Positions 1 to 9,565 are shown, counted from the stretch's first letter. The stretch is 32,800 nt of DNA from Ruegeria atlantica (GCF_001458195.1 NZ_CYPU01000042.1:1-32800), one strand, 5' to 3'. A program made the numbers and translations. Notes: generated by a model not told the origin, from the letters alone.

Positions 1-162
1 ATACTCCTTTGGTGCGTCAAACCAACGTAAGCCGTTGCGATTAATAAAGATAATACCACTCAATACCCGCCTATCATCGACGCGTGGCACACCGTGGCTC
101 TTCGGAAAACAGGGCCGAAGCCGTGCCATTTGATCTTCGTTCAGCCAGTAAAGATTGCTCAT
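1..162 (-). CDS. IS5-family transposase, N-terminal 54 residues, cut by the window edge
   Basis: Reading the minus strand from an ATG at 162 gives an open frame that runs off the left edge. It starts MSNLYWLNEDQMARLRPCFP and continues with a PRVDDRRVLSGIIFINRNG-type stretch, the familiar N-terminal region of IS5-group transposases (DUF4096-like DNA-binding domain) common in alphaproteobacteria. The DDE catalytic part lies outside the window. A G-rich stretch at about 163-171 could act as ribosome-binding site. The terminal inverted repeat should lie a few tens of bases upstream of the start, within about 170-215, but its exact end cannot be fixed without the other end of the element. Some IS5 members make the transposase by frameshifting; nothing here tests that. 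I am confident of the family, not of whether the element is complete. Confidence 0.85.
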   Translation of the reverse strand, partial: MSNLYWLNEDQMARLRPCFPKSHGVPRVDDRRVLSGIIFINRNGLRWFDAPKEY

Positions 163-294
163 ATAACCCCCGCAGTTTGGGAGCTTGAATCACGCCGAAC
201 CGACAACCTCAATCAGATTAATAGGTCCTGAGCCTAGTTGGCCAAGATAACGTCGAGCGCCTTGTCTGAGCCAATCTTATTTTCCTAGCTAGTG

Positions 295-556
295 CCGCAT
301 ACTCATTATCGGGTATCCGAAAGTGACGGCGCCGAGATCGGTTGCCTGCCATTGAAGCTGAAGCTTCGGTTTGAGATCAATGCCAGCTGATCAGTCGAGA
401 CGCGGATTCACTTGCGGAGCTACGGCGCATCTCGCCCGAAGCGCTGATCGAAGTAGGACAATCGGGATAGAAGCAATAACTATTTCTACGCGGGCGATTT
501 CGCTGTCCGCGCGCTCGTGCAGGATCCGGCGGCCAAATTCAAATCGCAGACATTAG
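295..556 (+). pseudogene. Short coding-like stretch broken by frameshifts, product unknown
   Basis: Between the transposase and the hydrolase no intact gene is present, but three consecutive plus-strand segments in different frames read like protein: one ending PLKLKLRFEINAS before a stop at about 390, one reading LISRDADSLAELRRISPEAL, and one reading NYFYAGDFAVRALVQDPAAK at about 478-537. Joined by two small frame changes they would form about 80 residues of one C-terminal coding region. I do not recognise the family. Proximity to an insertion sequence makes decay plausible. The alternative is chance open frames. The remainder of the 163-538 gap holds only the probable IS end. Confidence 0.25.
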
Positions 557-1234
557 CATTCGGGCCAAGTCGTCAGGCCTATCGATCATCACGTAGTGCC
601 CGAATGGCACCGAAATCGCTGTCCACCCCGACTGATGCTGGTATCGCTCAAAAAACGGTTGGCCAAGCCCTGGGACCCAGCCGGTGGCATAGATGTAGGT
701 CCGCTTTACCACCTCGGCTCCGCCGCTCACCAGTTGCATCGGTTGCTCAAATGTCTTGAGTGGTTGCGCGACGTTTCGGCGGTCCACCCACGCACAGTCT
801 GCTCCATTCACCGAAAAAGCCTCCGCTGGGCCCGGCGCGACTTTACCATCGGCGGCACTATCACGAAGCCCTGCCGCGATATCCGCAGGCAAAACATCCA
901 AGGCCGCCTGCCCATCGCCCGGTACGAGCGCATCGAGGTACACAAGTGAGCGAATGTGGTCGGGCGCTCTATCCGCCACTCCGGTGACAACCATGCCGCC
1001 ATAGCTATGACCGCACAAAACAATGTCAGAGAGTTCTTCGCACTTGATTACCCCCAGGACATCCTCGATATGCATGGCCAGATCGGTTTCGTCACTCACG
1101 AGGTGCGCACGTTCACCCACCCCTGTCAGTGTCGGGGTGAAAACGTCGTGGCCGTCCCTACGCAGAAGGGTGGCTACGCGAGCCCAGCACCATCCCCCTT
1201 GCCACGCTCCATGGACCAATACAAATGTCGCCAT
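539..1234 (-). CDS. Alpha/beta hydrolase, EstC/hydroxynitrile-lyase-like esterase
   Basis: The 231-residue protein has the start FVLVHGAWQGGWCW (oxyanion-hole HG at residues 8-9), a nucleophile elbow GHSYGG with Ser77, and a late catalytic His213 in FGHYVMIDRPDDLA. This is the layout of the small cytosolic alpha/beta hydrolases related to EstC, plant methylesterases and hydroxynitrile lyases. Length is normal for that group (about 230-260). There is no signal peptide, so the protein is expected in the cytoplasm, hydrolysing a small ester or amide; the substrate cannot be read from the sequence. The gene stands alone, is divergent from the L,D-transpeptidase gene, and its stop lies over the end of the decayed coding stretch to the left. 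Fold confidence is high; substrate unknown. Confidence 0.9.
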   Translation of the reverse strand: MATFVLVHGAWQGGWCWARVATLLRRDGHDVFTPTLTGVGERAHLVSDETDLAMHIEDVLGVIKCEELSDIVLCGHSYGGMVVTGVADRAPDHIRSLVYLDALVPGDGQAALDVLPADIAAGLRDSAADGKVAPGPAEAFSVNGADCAWVDRRNVAQPLKTFEQPMQLVSGGAEVVKRTYIYATGWVPGLGQPFFERYQHQSGWTAISVPFGHYVMIDRPDDLARMLMSAI

Positions 1235-1388
1235 AACCCGCCCAACTCCGTCGATACTGCAATGACAGTAGATTCAACAGGGCCGCCTCGTCCACAGCAT
1301 CGTTTGGACTTGATCCCCTGCATATCCACACGGCTCTCGAACCCTCCGATCAAATGGCCATACTAAAATCATAAATTACGATTTGATT

Positions 1389-1401
1389 ATACATTATGTA
1401 T
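1389..1401. promoter_or_regulatory. Perfect 13-bp palindrome in the divergent spacer, possible operator
   Basis: ATACATTATGTAT reads the same on both strands around a central T. It sits in an AT-rich part of the 220-bp spacer between the divergent hydrolase and L,D-transpeptidase genes, about 55 bases upstream of the latter. The position suits a repressor site or an extended promoter region. No cognate regulator is encoded nearby and no second copy was noticed, so this is only a candidate. Confidence 0.25.
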
Positions 1402-1454
1402 GAGTATCCTCCCACATAGAGACAGCATATAGCGCGAAGCCGCAGGAGGTATTG

Positions 1455-3080
1455 GTGGGTCACGTTAAGTCGTTAGTCGCGATTTCGCTAACTGCATTGG
1501 TAACAATATTCCCCAACCCAAGTGTCGCAAACGAGATATCAGAGCAGATTGCTTCTCTACTCGGTGCCAAGTTGGACGTGAGTAGCACGCCACCTGACAG
1601 CAAGAGCTTGGATGCTGAAATCCTAGTGCCGCGTTTTTACGAAGAGAGGGACTTCACTCCTGCGTGGGCACGCGATGTACTGTCGGACGAACTCTTTGAT
1701 GAGTTGGATAGTGCAATAGAACAGGGTTTCAGACCAGAAGACTTTGACTTAGCGGAGCTTCAAGCCGCATTTAAGGCCGCCCAAAGTGGGGATGTCTCTA
1801 ATCAAGCATTGTTCGATATTCTAGCAACTGACGCTGCTGTGAAACTGGTTCATCATTTGGTGTTTGGGAAAGTCGACCCAAATGCACTGGACGACGATTG
1901 GAACTTCTCAAAACCGGTAATTCAACAAGACCCAGCCGTTGTCCTGAATCAGTTTCTTCAAGGTGAAGGTTTTAGCGCGTTAATCGAGCGCATCGATATC
2001 GACAATGCGCAGTATACGATGCTTGTCGAAGCACTGAGTAAGTATAGGGCCATTGCTTTACAGGGCGGTTGGACCAATGTTTCGGATGAAACCGTTCTTA
2101 AACCAGAGATGGTGGACCCTGCTGTCGCTGAGCTGCGCGTAAGGCTGGCGGCAGAAGGCTACGTCGAAACAAGCGGTTCTTCTGAAGATGGCGAAAACGG
2201 CATAAATCCAGCTTGGGTTTACGACGATAACTTATTGAAATTAGTCAAATCTTTTCAGAGTCGACATGGATTAGAAGCCGATGGGGTAATTGGCGGTAAG
2301 ACGTTCGCATCGCTAAACAAACCGGTGGAAGATCGCATTAACAAGCTGCGTCTCAGCTTGGAACGTGGCCGCTGGCTTATGCGGGAAGTCGACGACGAAT
2401 TCGTGCTGGTGAACATTGCAGGAGCCCGCACTTATTTGGTCACATCGGATGGCACGCTTTGGACCACTAGATCAATCACAGGGTCAGCCTATCGAAAGAC
2501 CCCAGTGTTCCGAGACGAAATCAAGTACATGGAATTCAATCCCACCTGGACCGTTCCCGCCTCGATTTTTCGTAAAGACAAACTTTCGCGCATCCGCAAG
2601 GATCCAGCCTATCTGACACGCAACAATTATGTCGTTCGGAACAAGGATGGCCAGACAATCCCAGCAAACGCTGTAAACTGGGGGGCGAAGAACCCCGGCG
2701 TGACCCTGGTTCAGCAACCGGGCCCAGACAATGCGCTGGGTTTGGTTAAGTTCATGTTTCCAAACAAATACGCTGTATACTTGCACGACACAAACGACAA
2801 AACTCTTTTTGACCGAAACGAGAGAAATCTCAGTTCCGGCTGCGTCCGCCTTGAGTATCCGTTCGAGTTCGCGAGCCTTCTGATGGAGGGAGAGCCAGAT
2901 TGGAGCCGACAGAAGATGCAGTCCATTTTGGATAGCGGAAAGACAACGCGCGTTGATCTACCTGAGCCAATGCCAGTTCTTTTGACGTACTGGACAGCGT
3001 GGGTCGAAGACGGGGTCGTTCATTTCCGCGAGGACCCATACGAGCGGGATGCTCGTATCCTGGCGGCTTTGGACCGATGA
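1455..3080 (+). CDS. Periplasmic L,D-transpeptidase (YcbB/LdtD-like murein cross-linking enzyme)
   Basis: This 541-residue enzyme forms 3-3 peptide cross-links in peptidoglycan. I place the start at the GTG at 1455, five bases after a strong AGGAGG at 1444-1449; the TTG at 1452 is too close. A signal peptide ends near SVA-NE (about residue 26). A long N-terminal scaffold region follows (about 30-210), then a peptidoglycan-binding-1 repeat (about 250-295, FQSRHGLEADGVIGGKTFASL), then the YkuD catalytic domain with His444 and the SSGCVRL motif carrying catalytic Cys463 and Arg465. This domain order and length fit the YcbB/LdtD branch rather than the small ErfK type. The next gene, 112 bases downstream on the same strand, encodes an AsmA-like envelope protein, so the two may form a cell-envelope unit. 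Confidence 0.93.
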   Translation: MGHVKSLVAISLTALVTIFPNPSVANEISEQIASLLGAKLDVSSTPPDSKSLDAEILVPRFYEERDFTPAWARDVLSDELFDELDSAIEQGFRPEDFDLAELQAAFKAAQSGDVSNQALFDILATDAAVKLVHHLVFGKVDPNALDDDWNFSKPVIQQDPAVVLNQFLQGEGFSALIERIDIDNAQYTMLVEALSKYRAIALQGGWTNVSDETVLKPEMVDPAVAELRVRLAAEGYVETSGSSEDGENGINPAWVYDDNLLKLVKSFQSRHGLEADGVIGGKTFASLNKPVEDRINKLRLSLERGRWLMREVDDEFVLVNIAGARTYLVTSDGTLWTTRSITGSAYRKTPVFRDEIKYMEFNPTWTVPASIFRKDKLSRIRKDPAYLTRNNYVVRNKDGQTIPANAVNWGAKNPGVTLVQQPGPDNALGLVKFMFPNKYAVYLHDTNDKTLFDRNERNLSSGCVRLEYPFEFASLLMEGEPDWSRQKMQSILDSGKTTRVDLPEPMPVLLTYWTAWVEDGVVHFREDPYERDARILAALDR

Positions 3081-3192
3081 GCACGAAATGCGCGGCGCGC
3101 GCGAACCGAATTATGTGCCCATCTAGTCCAGCAGATTGGCGAACGCCGAATTGAAGATTGACCAAACGGCGTAGGCGACGACAGGGGGATGC

Positions 3193-5937
3193 ATGAGGAC
3201 TTGGCTGTTTAGATCAATTGGGATTGTCGTACTACTTGTGTTTGCAACAATCGGATTTGTTTGGTTGCTACTTGCTGCGCCGCTATTCTCGGAGATGCGA
3301 CGTGACCTGGTCGAAAAAGTCCTTTCTGAACAAATCGGCCAACCGATTGTGGTCAACGACGATGTAAGTGTCGCGCTTGGACGCATTACCCACATTTACG
3401 TCGGTGGTGTGGTTATCCCGAGCCAAACAATGCCGGAAGCATCTCTTGCAGAATTGAACCTTCTGGAACTGGAATTAGATGTTGCCGCTTTGGCCAATCG
3501 ACGTCTGCACTTTGACAACCTCGTCGTTGACGGTCTCCAGGCGAATTTCCTTACAGCTGCTGACGGCACTACAAGTTGGCGAAAAGGCCGACCGACGCCA
3601 AAACCTGAACCCGAAAACGCCACGGAAGAGGACAATCAAGAGGCTATAGCTGAGACAGGCGGGTCCAATGAGGGCGACCCAGAAGGTAGCGGGATCCTCG
3701 CATTCCTGAGTGACAAGAATGTAGCTTTCACATCCATTGGGTTGAACATTGATGATCAAACCTCTGGCTTTTCGTTCGTGTTTGACCTCCAGTCTCTCGC
3801 TCTGGAACAGGTAGACAAAGGGCAAAGAACAAAGGTCTCGGGGACAGGCTCCGTCAACGGTCAAAGTTTCGAAATCGAGGGTGACTATCCTCATAGTGCA
3901 CCGTTTACGACGCGCGCCAATTTTGGCGAAATGACGGTGAGCTACGACGGCGAACCATTTTCGGAAAGCGAGGGAGGCGGGTATCGTGCCATCTTGCAGA
4001 TGGACACTGGTGAGTTCGGTGACTTTCTTGAAGTCATTGGGCTGAAGCGAGTTCTGGAGGGGAATGGCCAGTTGCAAGCAGAGCTTGTTTCTCAGGATGC
4101 TCTGAAAATCGAGACCTTTACGACCACCGTAAACCTTGAGGACGGACAACAACTTACTGCTGAAGGATCGATAGAAGACCTCTACACAGCTCGGGGCGTT
4201 GATCTGTTATTCGACGCGCGGCTATATCCTGAGGGGCAGCCGCCGAACGCAGCAAAGAGTTTCCAGGAGCTGAAGTTCACAGCCTTTGAAATGCACATGG
4301 TGGGATCCCTTGCGTCTTTCGAGTTCGAGAAGCTTCTGTTCCAAACTAACGCATTTGACCAAGGCCTGGACGTGATCGGACCAGCCTCTATTGAACGCAT
4401 TCGCCGCATGCCTGATGGTCGGCTTGCGATGCTGGGCATCGCCTTACAGGCTGGACCCGTCGAGGACCCAATTCTAAAGGCCGACGGCGAGATTCTCGAC
4501 CTGCTTCAGCTTCAGGACGTGACCTTCGATGCCACACTCAACGGGCCGGCCAAGTTGATTTTGCCAAATATGGATGAAGATTTTGTCAATCAGCTCGGTG
4601 GCATAAATGCCGACTTCAGCTTGTCCAATGAAGGAGGGCCTGTTTCGCTCAACAGGTTTAATGCCACCACCTATGGCACAGATCTTTGGGCGCTTGACCT
4701 CGCGCTATCGGTCAGCGAATTGAAAGGGCTGTCAGGCCTTGATTTTGACGTGGAACTGGATGTCAGCGACGGAGCTAGTTTTCTGACTGCGCTCAAATTG
4801 CAACCTGTCGAGATTGGCGCACTTGCCGTCGATGCAGTGACGTCGAAGCAGGGCGAGAACTTCACCGCCTCAATCGAGTTTGAAGCCGGTTCGTCACACC
4901 TTCTGGCCGCTTTGGATGCAAAATTTCCCGAGGGCGCTTCTGTAATTCGCGGAAACGTTGCGAGTAAAAGGCTCGATTTGAACGATCTAAAAAACCTGAC
5001 CGCCACGTTGGACCAGCTTACGAGCTTGGTAAGCGACGCTTCAAAAGATCCTGAAGCCGACGTACAGCCCTTGGTTCTAGCGAAGGAAACCAACGTACAG
5101 CCCCCGGTTTTACCAAAGGAGAAAGGAAAGCCAGCCGATCTTCTGGATGTGCAGCGCGTACTGAGAGAGGCAGACGTCGAGGTACAAATCGACTTTAAGG
5201 AGATTGTTGGCCAACAAGGCGTAACTTCTGTTTCCAGCCAATTGTCTGCAAAAGAAGGGACCGTAGATTTTGGGCCGCTCCAATTGGCATATGGCGGTGG
5301 AAACTTCAGCCTACGGGCAGTGATGGATCTGATTGACTCACCTGATTGGCTCTCCTTGTCGGGGTCAACCTCAGGATGGGAATTCGGAGAGATTCTCGAT
5401 GAACTGGGTATCGGGATAGCTGCATATGGGCGATTGAGTGGTGAGTTCAACGTGTCAGGCAGTACCGCGTCTGGCAATGCGTTTGTGAATTCCATGCGCG
5501 GCAATGCTTCTTTGTCGATGTCGCAAGGCTATGTCAGCACCAGCCTTCTGGAGTTGGCAGGGCTTGGTGTTTTCCCTTGGCTGTTTTCAGAGGAACTCCG
5601 TCAAGGTTACACGGACATAACATGCGTTGTGGCACCAATTAACATCGAAGCCGGCCGGGTAAGCTCAGACTCCATCGTGGTTGAAACGGGTTCTGTTCAA
5701 TTGGTGGCCAAGGGCCAAGTGGATTGGGTCAAAGATACTATTGCGATCAGGGCAGAACCTCGTCGAGTTGGCAATCCGTTATCCCGTAGCGCGTGGCCGT
5801 TTGACGTGACTGGCCAACTTTCGTCACCGAAGTTCAAGTTGGATGTGGGTGGGTCCAGAAACAAGGCTCCGGAAGGTGCTGATGCGATGCCAGCAGATAG
5901 GCAACCGTGCGTGCCAGACATCAATCAACTGAAATAG
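3193..5937 (+). CDS. AsmA-family inner-membrane/periplasmic protein
   Basis: The 914-residue protein starts with one membrane anchor (about residues 9-30, IGIVVLLVFATIGFVWLLL) and continues as a very long periplasmic region rich in beta strands, interrupted by an acidic, Pro-rich insert (about 135-165) and a second linker near 620-650. The C-terminal part (about 750-890) has the repeated GNASLSMSQGYV and KGQVDWVKDTIAIRAEPRR patterns of the AsmA C-terminal domain. AsmA/TamB-like proteins are thought to form hydrophobic grooves carrying phospholipids between the membranes; that role is family knowledge, not shown here. A G-run at about 3184-3188 serves the ATG. The gene follows the L,D-transpeptidase and converges on a small secreted-protein gene only 11 bases beyond its stop. 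Confidence 0.9.
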   Translation: MRTWLFRSIGIVVLLVFATIGFVWLLLAAPLFSEMRRDLVEKVLSEQIGQPIVVNDDVSVALGRITHIYVGGVVIPSQTMPEASLAELNLLELELDVAALANRRLHFDNLVVDGLQANFLTAADGTTSWRKGRPTPKPEPENATEEDNQEAIAETGGSNEGDPEGSGILAFLSDKNVAFTSIGLNIDDQTSGFSFVFDLQSLALEQVDKGQRTKVSGTGSVNGQSFEIEGDYPHSAPFTTRANFGEMTVSYDGEPFSESEGGGYRAILQMDTGEFGDFLEVIGLKRVLEGNGQLQAELVSQDALKIETFTTTVNLEDGQQLTAEGSIEDLYTARGVDLLFDARLYPEGQPPNAAKSFQELKFTAFEMHMVGSLASFEFEKLLFQTNAFDQGLDVIGPASIERIRRMPDGRLAMLGIALQAGPVEDPILKADGEILDLLQLQDVTFDATLNGPAKLILPNMDEDFVNQLGGINADFSLSNEGGPVSLNRFNATTYGTDLWALDLALSVSELKGLSGLDFDVELDVSDGASFLTALKLQPVEIGALAVDAVTSKQGENFTASIEFEAGSSHLLAALDAKFPEGASVIRGNVASKRLDLNDLKNLTATLDQLTSLVSDASKDPEADVQPLVLAKETNVQPPVLPKEKGKPADLLDVQRVLREADVEVQIDFKEIVGQQGVTSVSSQLSAKEGTVDFGPLQLAYGGGNFSLRAVMDLIDSPDWLSLSGSTSGWEFGEILDELGIGIAAYGRLSGEFNVSGSTASGNAFVNSMRGNASLSMSQGYVSTSLLELAGLGVFPWLFSEELRQGYTDITCVVAPINIEAGRVSSDSIVVETGSVQLVAKGQVDWVKDTIAIRAEPRRVGNPLSRSAWPFDVTGQLSSPKFKLDVGGSRNKAPEGADAMPADRQPCVPDINQLK

Positions 5938-5948
5938 CCGGTCACGAC

Positions 5949-6449
5949 CTAGTTTTTTAGTGGTTCAGGCTGTTCTGCCTGGCATGCCAAAACGGCCTCG
6001 ATGGCTTTTGAGGACCCACTTAGATCAAGTTCTACTTCGGCTCCACTTTCACCAATAATCGTGACGCTTTGGCGCTTGCCGAATTCGGTTACAAACGCAG
6101 GGTTGTCGAAAAAGGCGTAACCCCCGGGGACGCCATTCTTGAAAACACCTATGGCTTCGCCTTCAAACTTTGCGTCACCAAAATCGAAGTTCACGATGCC
6201 GGTCGACCCGTCCTCAATCTGAACCCAGGCCGGATTATAGGCGGCGAAGAAACCGCCAGCCTGATTGGGTGCGACGCCAATTTCAACTGTCATGTCGTCT
6301 TCGAAGGGCTTCCACGCGAGGCAGCCATTTCCCTTCTCGGAGTCGATCAAAATTTTCCAGTCGCCGGACTCACCCCACGGCTCCATACCAGCGGCAAGAG
6401 CGCCACTCGCGAGAAGCGTTACCATTGCAGTAAATGCCCAATTGATCAT
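5949..6449 (-). CDS. Small secreted protein of unknown function
   Basis: From an ATG at 6449, preceded at a good distance by GAGG, the product is 166 residues. A TTG at 6461 would add four residues but has no such site. The N-terminus is a clear signal peptide ending near GALAA-GMEPW. The mature part is small, acidic and beta-rich, with one Cys after the signal in GNGCLAWKP and another near the C-terminus in LACQAE, which could form a disulfide. I do not recognise a named domain; similar short secreted proteins are frequent in Rhodobacteraceae. It is convergent with the AsmA-like gene and downstream of, but 100+ bases from, the MscS pair on its right. A periplasmic role is the only safe inference. 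Confidence 0.75.
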   Translation of the reverse strand: MINWAFTAMVTLLASGALAAGMEPWGESGDWKILIDSEKGNGCLAWKPFEDDMTVEIGVAPNQAGGFFAAYNPAWVQIEDGSTGIVNFDFGDAKFEGEAIGVFKNGVPGGYAFFDNPAFVTEFGKRQSVTIIGESGAEVELDLSGSSKAIEAVLACQAEQPEPLKN

Positions 6450-6573
6450 CTGGAACCTCAAAACGTCCTGAAAACTATTTCATTAATCCTACCCATTGCT
6501 CTGGATCAATCAAACTAATCCGACAACCTGCAATGGAAGGGTTTAGTGGACCCAGAGTGGACGTGGTATTCTT

Positions 6574-8187
6574 TTACTCCGCTATATGAGCAAGCTTTCC
6601 ATCCCATTCTTCGGTGGGAATCTTAGGACTTGGCGGGTCGGCCATGTAGGACGGTGTCATAATTTGCGTACCGTTCTCGTTGAACACTTCCACGATGTTT
6701 TGGTGTAGATCAGACAGAATCTTAGGCAAACTCGATCCTCGAGATGTGTATGCGTTAATTTCGTAATTGATGGCATAGTCAGCCAACTGTGTCCAAAGTA
6801 CAAAAGGCTCCGGGTTTTTCTTCAAACCCTGTGTGCGATGAGCCGCCTCTATCAACATTGCCGTGATTTTTTTTGGCGGCTCCTCGTACCCGATCCCGAC
6901 CGTTGTGTGAACGAGAAGGCCTCGACCATCGACTTTGCGCGAATAATTCACGACTTCTGAGTTCAACAACTGAGCGTTTGGAATACTGATCATTTCGTTT
7001 TTGATGGATTTGATAAGTGTTTCCATAAGCTTGATTTCGGTTACGTCCCCTATCTTGTCGCCAACCATTATTCGATCACCAACATTCGTGCTGCGCCGAT
7101 AGATGACAAACAGACCTGCCATCATGTTCGATACAACTGTGTTAGATCCCAACGAGACCATGATACCGGCAAGAATTGTCAGGCCTTGAAACGCCCGGGA
7201 ACCTGAGCCCGGAATGTATGGGTAGGCGAACACCAGTGCGATCACGATGATCAAAGCCCTGAACAGCATGTTCGTTGGCGCGATCCAGTGCGCCTCGAAA
7301 TCTTTGATTTCGAATGCACCGTTCTCCAGGTTGTCAAAGAACAGATCGAGGCCGCGGATCGCAAATCGACATAAGGCTGCAATAATCACCAGCATGATCA
7401 GGTTTGGGATGTACCCAACGACAGCCAGCACAACATTTATCAATGGCTCACTAACGTACTTTAGAAGAACTTGAGCGATGGCCTGGGTTTCCGCGAATGA
7501 CAGCAAAACCAAGGACAGGTAGTAATAGAGAAAAAACAGAAACAGCACCCACATCAAAGCATGAATTGAATAAACGATGATAGACGCGATTGCCCTGCTT
7601 CGTAGGATTGATTTTGTAGCTTCCTCGACGCTTTCCGCTCTCTTTTCCAAGTTGTTTCTGACGTAGCCCAGAAACTTCTTCCGTTTGGCAAAGAAGAAGT
7701 ATGACACTAGTGCAAACAGCGCCGTCCAAGCGACAGCGGCCAAGGCGCTGTCAACGCGGCCTTCGCTGGATCGCGCTTCCCGGTACTTTAAAATGGCATT
7801 TTCGATGGCCTCTGCTTGCAGCCCGGCCAGAACTTCAATGTCCATCTGTTCGTGATCGGCGTCAGCCTGAGTGGTAATAGTGACCATATGGCCGTCGACG
7901 CGTACGAGTTGTCCAAATTCAGCCCGGGAGATTTGGATGTCGACCGTTTTGCTCTCTGATCTATCCGCGACTTGAGCAATTCTTTCTTCAATCTTTGCGG
8001 CCCTGTCCGTTGCGGGCAATGCGCTGGATCCGCGGACGACAAAAAGCTCATCCCCATCGACAATAACCGGTGCTATGAATTCGGGATCTTCTCGCTCTTG
8101 CTGCGGCAGCAGTATTTCTTCTGACTGGGCCGAGGCTACACTGCAAAGAAGCAGAAAGGACATCATCCATATTACTAATGCTCTCAT
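6574..8187 (-). CDS. MscS-family mechanosensitive channel, large form
   Basis: The 537-residue protein has a signal peptide (cleavage near SAQ, residue 21), a periplasmic domain of about 120 residues, four hydrophobic membrane spans between about residues 145 and 340, and then the MscS pore-and-beta domain (FQGLTILAGIMVSLGSNTVV, followed by GDRIMVGDKIGDVTEI). The pore helix lacks the strict Gly/Ala pattern of E. coli MscS, as in many larger homologues. MscS channels open under membrane tension and release solutes after osmotic downshock. The start overlaps the stop of the upstream MscS gene by four bases (ATGA), so the two are translationally coupled and may form mixed or alternative channels. 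The C-terminal region after about residue 470 is soluble and probably lies in the cytoplasmic vestibule. Confidence 0.9.
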   Translation of the reverse strand: MRALVIWMMSFLLLCSVASAQSEEILLPQQEREDPEFIAPVIVDGDELFVVRGSSALPATDRAAKIEERIAQVADRSESKTVDIQISRAEFGQLVRVDGHMVTITTQADADHEQMDIEVLAGLQAEAIENAILKYREARSSEGRVDSALAAVAWTALFALVSYFFFAKRKKFLGYVRNNLEKRAESVEEATKSILRSRAIASIIVYSIHALMWVLFLFFLYYYLSLVLLSFAETQAIAQVLLKYVSEPLINVVLAVVGYIPNLIMLVIIAALCRFAIRGLDLFFDNLENGAFEIKDFEAHWIAPTNMLFRALIIVIALVFAYPYIPGSGSRAFQGLTILAGIMVSLGSNTVVSNMMAGLFVIYRRSTNVGDRIMVGDKIGDVTEIKLMETLIKSIKNEMISIPNAQLLNSEVVNYSRKVDGRGLLVHTTVGIGYEEPPKKITAMLIEAAHRTQGLKKNPEPFVLWTQLADYAINYEINAYTSRGSSLPKILSDLHQNIVEVFNENGTQIMTPSYMADPPSPKIPTEEWDGKLAHIAE

Positions 8188-9506
8188 GTCTTTGCTCCTT
8201 CCACTGGAATCAGGTGAACATCGCGCTGCGGGAACGGTATTGATATTCCCTCTTGGTCAAACCGCTCCTTGGCTTGTCCTGTGAGGTCCCAATAGACAGT
8301 CCAATAGTCGTCAGACTTGGACCACGGTCGACAAAAGATATTGACTGAATTGTCGCCAAGTTCACCAACAAATATTTCTGGATCAGGCGATTTCAGGCAT
8401 AGTTCATGTCTTGCGACCAATTCCTTCAGAACATCGATTGCGTGAGCAGCGTTGTCTGAATACGCGATCCCAAAAACCAGATCGACGCGACGCTCATCAG
8501 ATGCGCTGACATTTGTGATTACGTCACCCCAGATCTTACTATTCGGCACAATGATGATCTGGTTGTCGAAGGTTCGGATTTTTGTCGAAACGACCGACAT
8601 CTCGTCAACAAAACCAGATGACCCGCCAACCTGAATATAGTCTCCGGTATCGAATGGCTTCAAAACCATGATCATCAGACCGCTGGCGAGATTGCCTAAC
8701 GTTTCCTGAAGCGCAAAGCCAAGAATGAAAGACAAACCACCAAATATTGCAAACAAAGGAGTGACGTTCACACCAAACAAGGCAAGTACAACCAGAATGC
8801 CGAGAATAAAGACCGCCCAAAACACTGCGGTCGCAATGAATTTCTTAAGCATCCGCGATATTGTTGGTATTTTTTCAAGACCGCGCTCAGTTAAACGACG
8901 CACCATTTTGGCTACAAACATCATAACCCAAACAGCAGCCAAAACACCCAACCCAGCCAATAGAAGACCAGCGCCTCCCTCCCAGGAAACCAACCATTGG
9001 AGAGCGTTGTGAAATAACGTCTGTAAATCCGTTGTTTTAAGCACGCCAGTTTTGAGCGCTAAAAGATAATCGGTGTGCGGTTTCAGGTCTTCTTCGGCGG
9101 CACCCTTTAGGGCCCATTCGTTCAAGACCAGTGTGTAATTATCCAAAATTACAGTGCCAGTGTCGTTTATCAAAGAAAGCTGTGATCTCAGGTCATCTTC
9201 TTGCGCTTCGTTTCCGGCCTGAAGGCTAAGATTGATACGGGCAATTTCTTCAAGTTGGTTGCGAACATGGTCTTGCCAGGCAACAGCAATTTCTGAAAGC
9301 TCATCAGTCGTCAGCGGAACAAGCAGTATCTCCAGGTCATCGGCAGAAATTGATTTGTCGGCAACCTGAGTTAATAGATCTTCTTGCTGTACCTCAGCAG
9401 GTTCCTGTTCACTCGCCGCGTTCTGTGCGTACGCTGGACCAGCGTTAGACGTCGATACCGCCGCAGCTAAGAGCAAAATAACAAAACCGTAGATGTATCG
9501 CGCCAT
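8184..9506 (-). CDS. MscS-family mechanosensitive channel, canonical short form
   Basis: The 440-residue protein starts with a signal peptide (cleavage near AYAQ-NA, about residue 28), a short alpha-helical periplasmic domain, and two or three membrane spans (about 180-285). The pore helix GGLSFILGFALQETLGNLAS and the following GLMIMVLKPFDTGDYIQVGG are classic MscS. The cytoplasmic part includes the usual DNQIIIVPNSKIWGDVI beta-domain signature. It is the first gene of a two-gene unit whose second member starts within its stop codon (ATGA overlap at 8184-8187). Having two different MscS homologues made from one transcript suggests graded or hetero-oligomeric tension gating; that is inference. 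No regulatory site was recognised in the roughly 70-base upstream gap. Confidence 0.93.
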   Translation of the reverse strand: MARYIYGFVILLLAAAVSTSNAGPAYAQNAASEQEPAEVQQEDLLTQVADKSISADDLEILLVPLTTDELSEIAVAWQDHVRNQLEEIARINLSLQAGNEAQEDDLRSQLSLINDTGTVILDNYTLVLNEWALKGAAEEDLKPHTDYLLALKTGVLKTTDLQTLFHNALQWLVSWEGGAGLLLAGLGVLAAVWVMMFVAKMVRRLTERGLEKIPTISRMLKKFIATAVFWAVFILGILVVLALFGVNVTPLFAIFGGLSFILGFALQETLGNLASGLMIMVLKPFDTGDYIQVGGSSGFVDEMSVVSTKIRTFDNQIIIVPNSKIWGDVITNVSASDERRVDLVFGIAYSDNAAHAIDVLKELVARHELCLKSPDPEIFVGELGDNSVNIFCRPWSKSDDYWTVYWDLTGQAKERFDQEGISIPFPQRDVHLIPVEGAKT

Positions 9507-9565
9507 GACACTAAAGCTCCCACATAAAGACTGAAGAGATCATAAGGAGACCGAAAAAATCTGCC

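Noticed and set aside
371..759. Overlapping plus-strand open frames in and beside the alpha/beta hydrolase gene
   Set aside because: The parts over 541-1234 are antisense shadows of the hydrolase; only the 295-556 stretch is kept, as a doubtful remnant.
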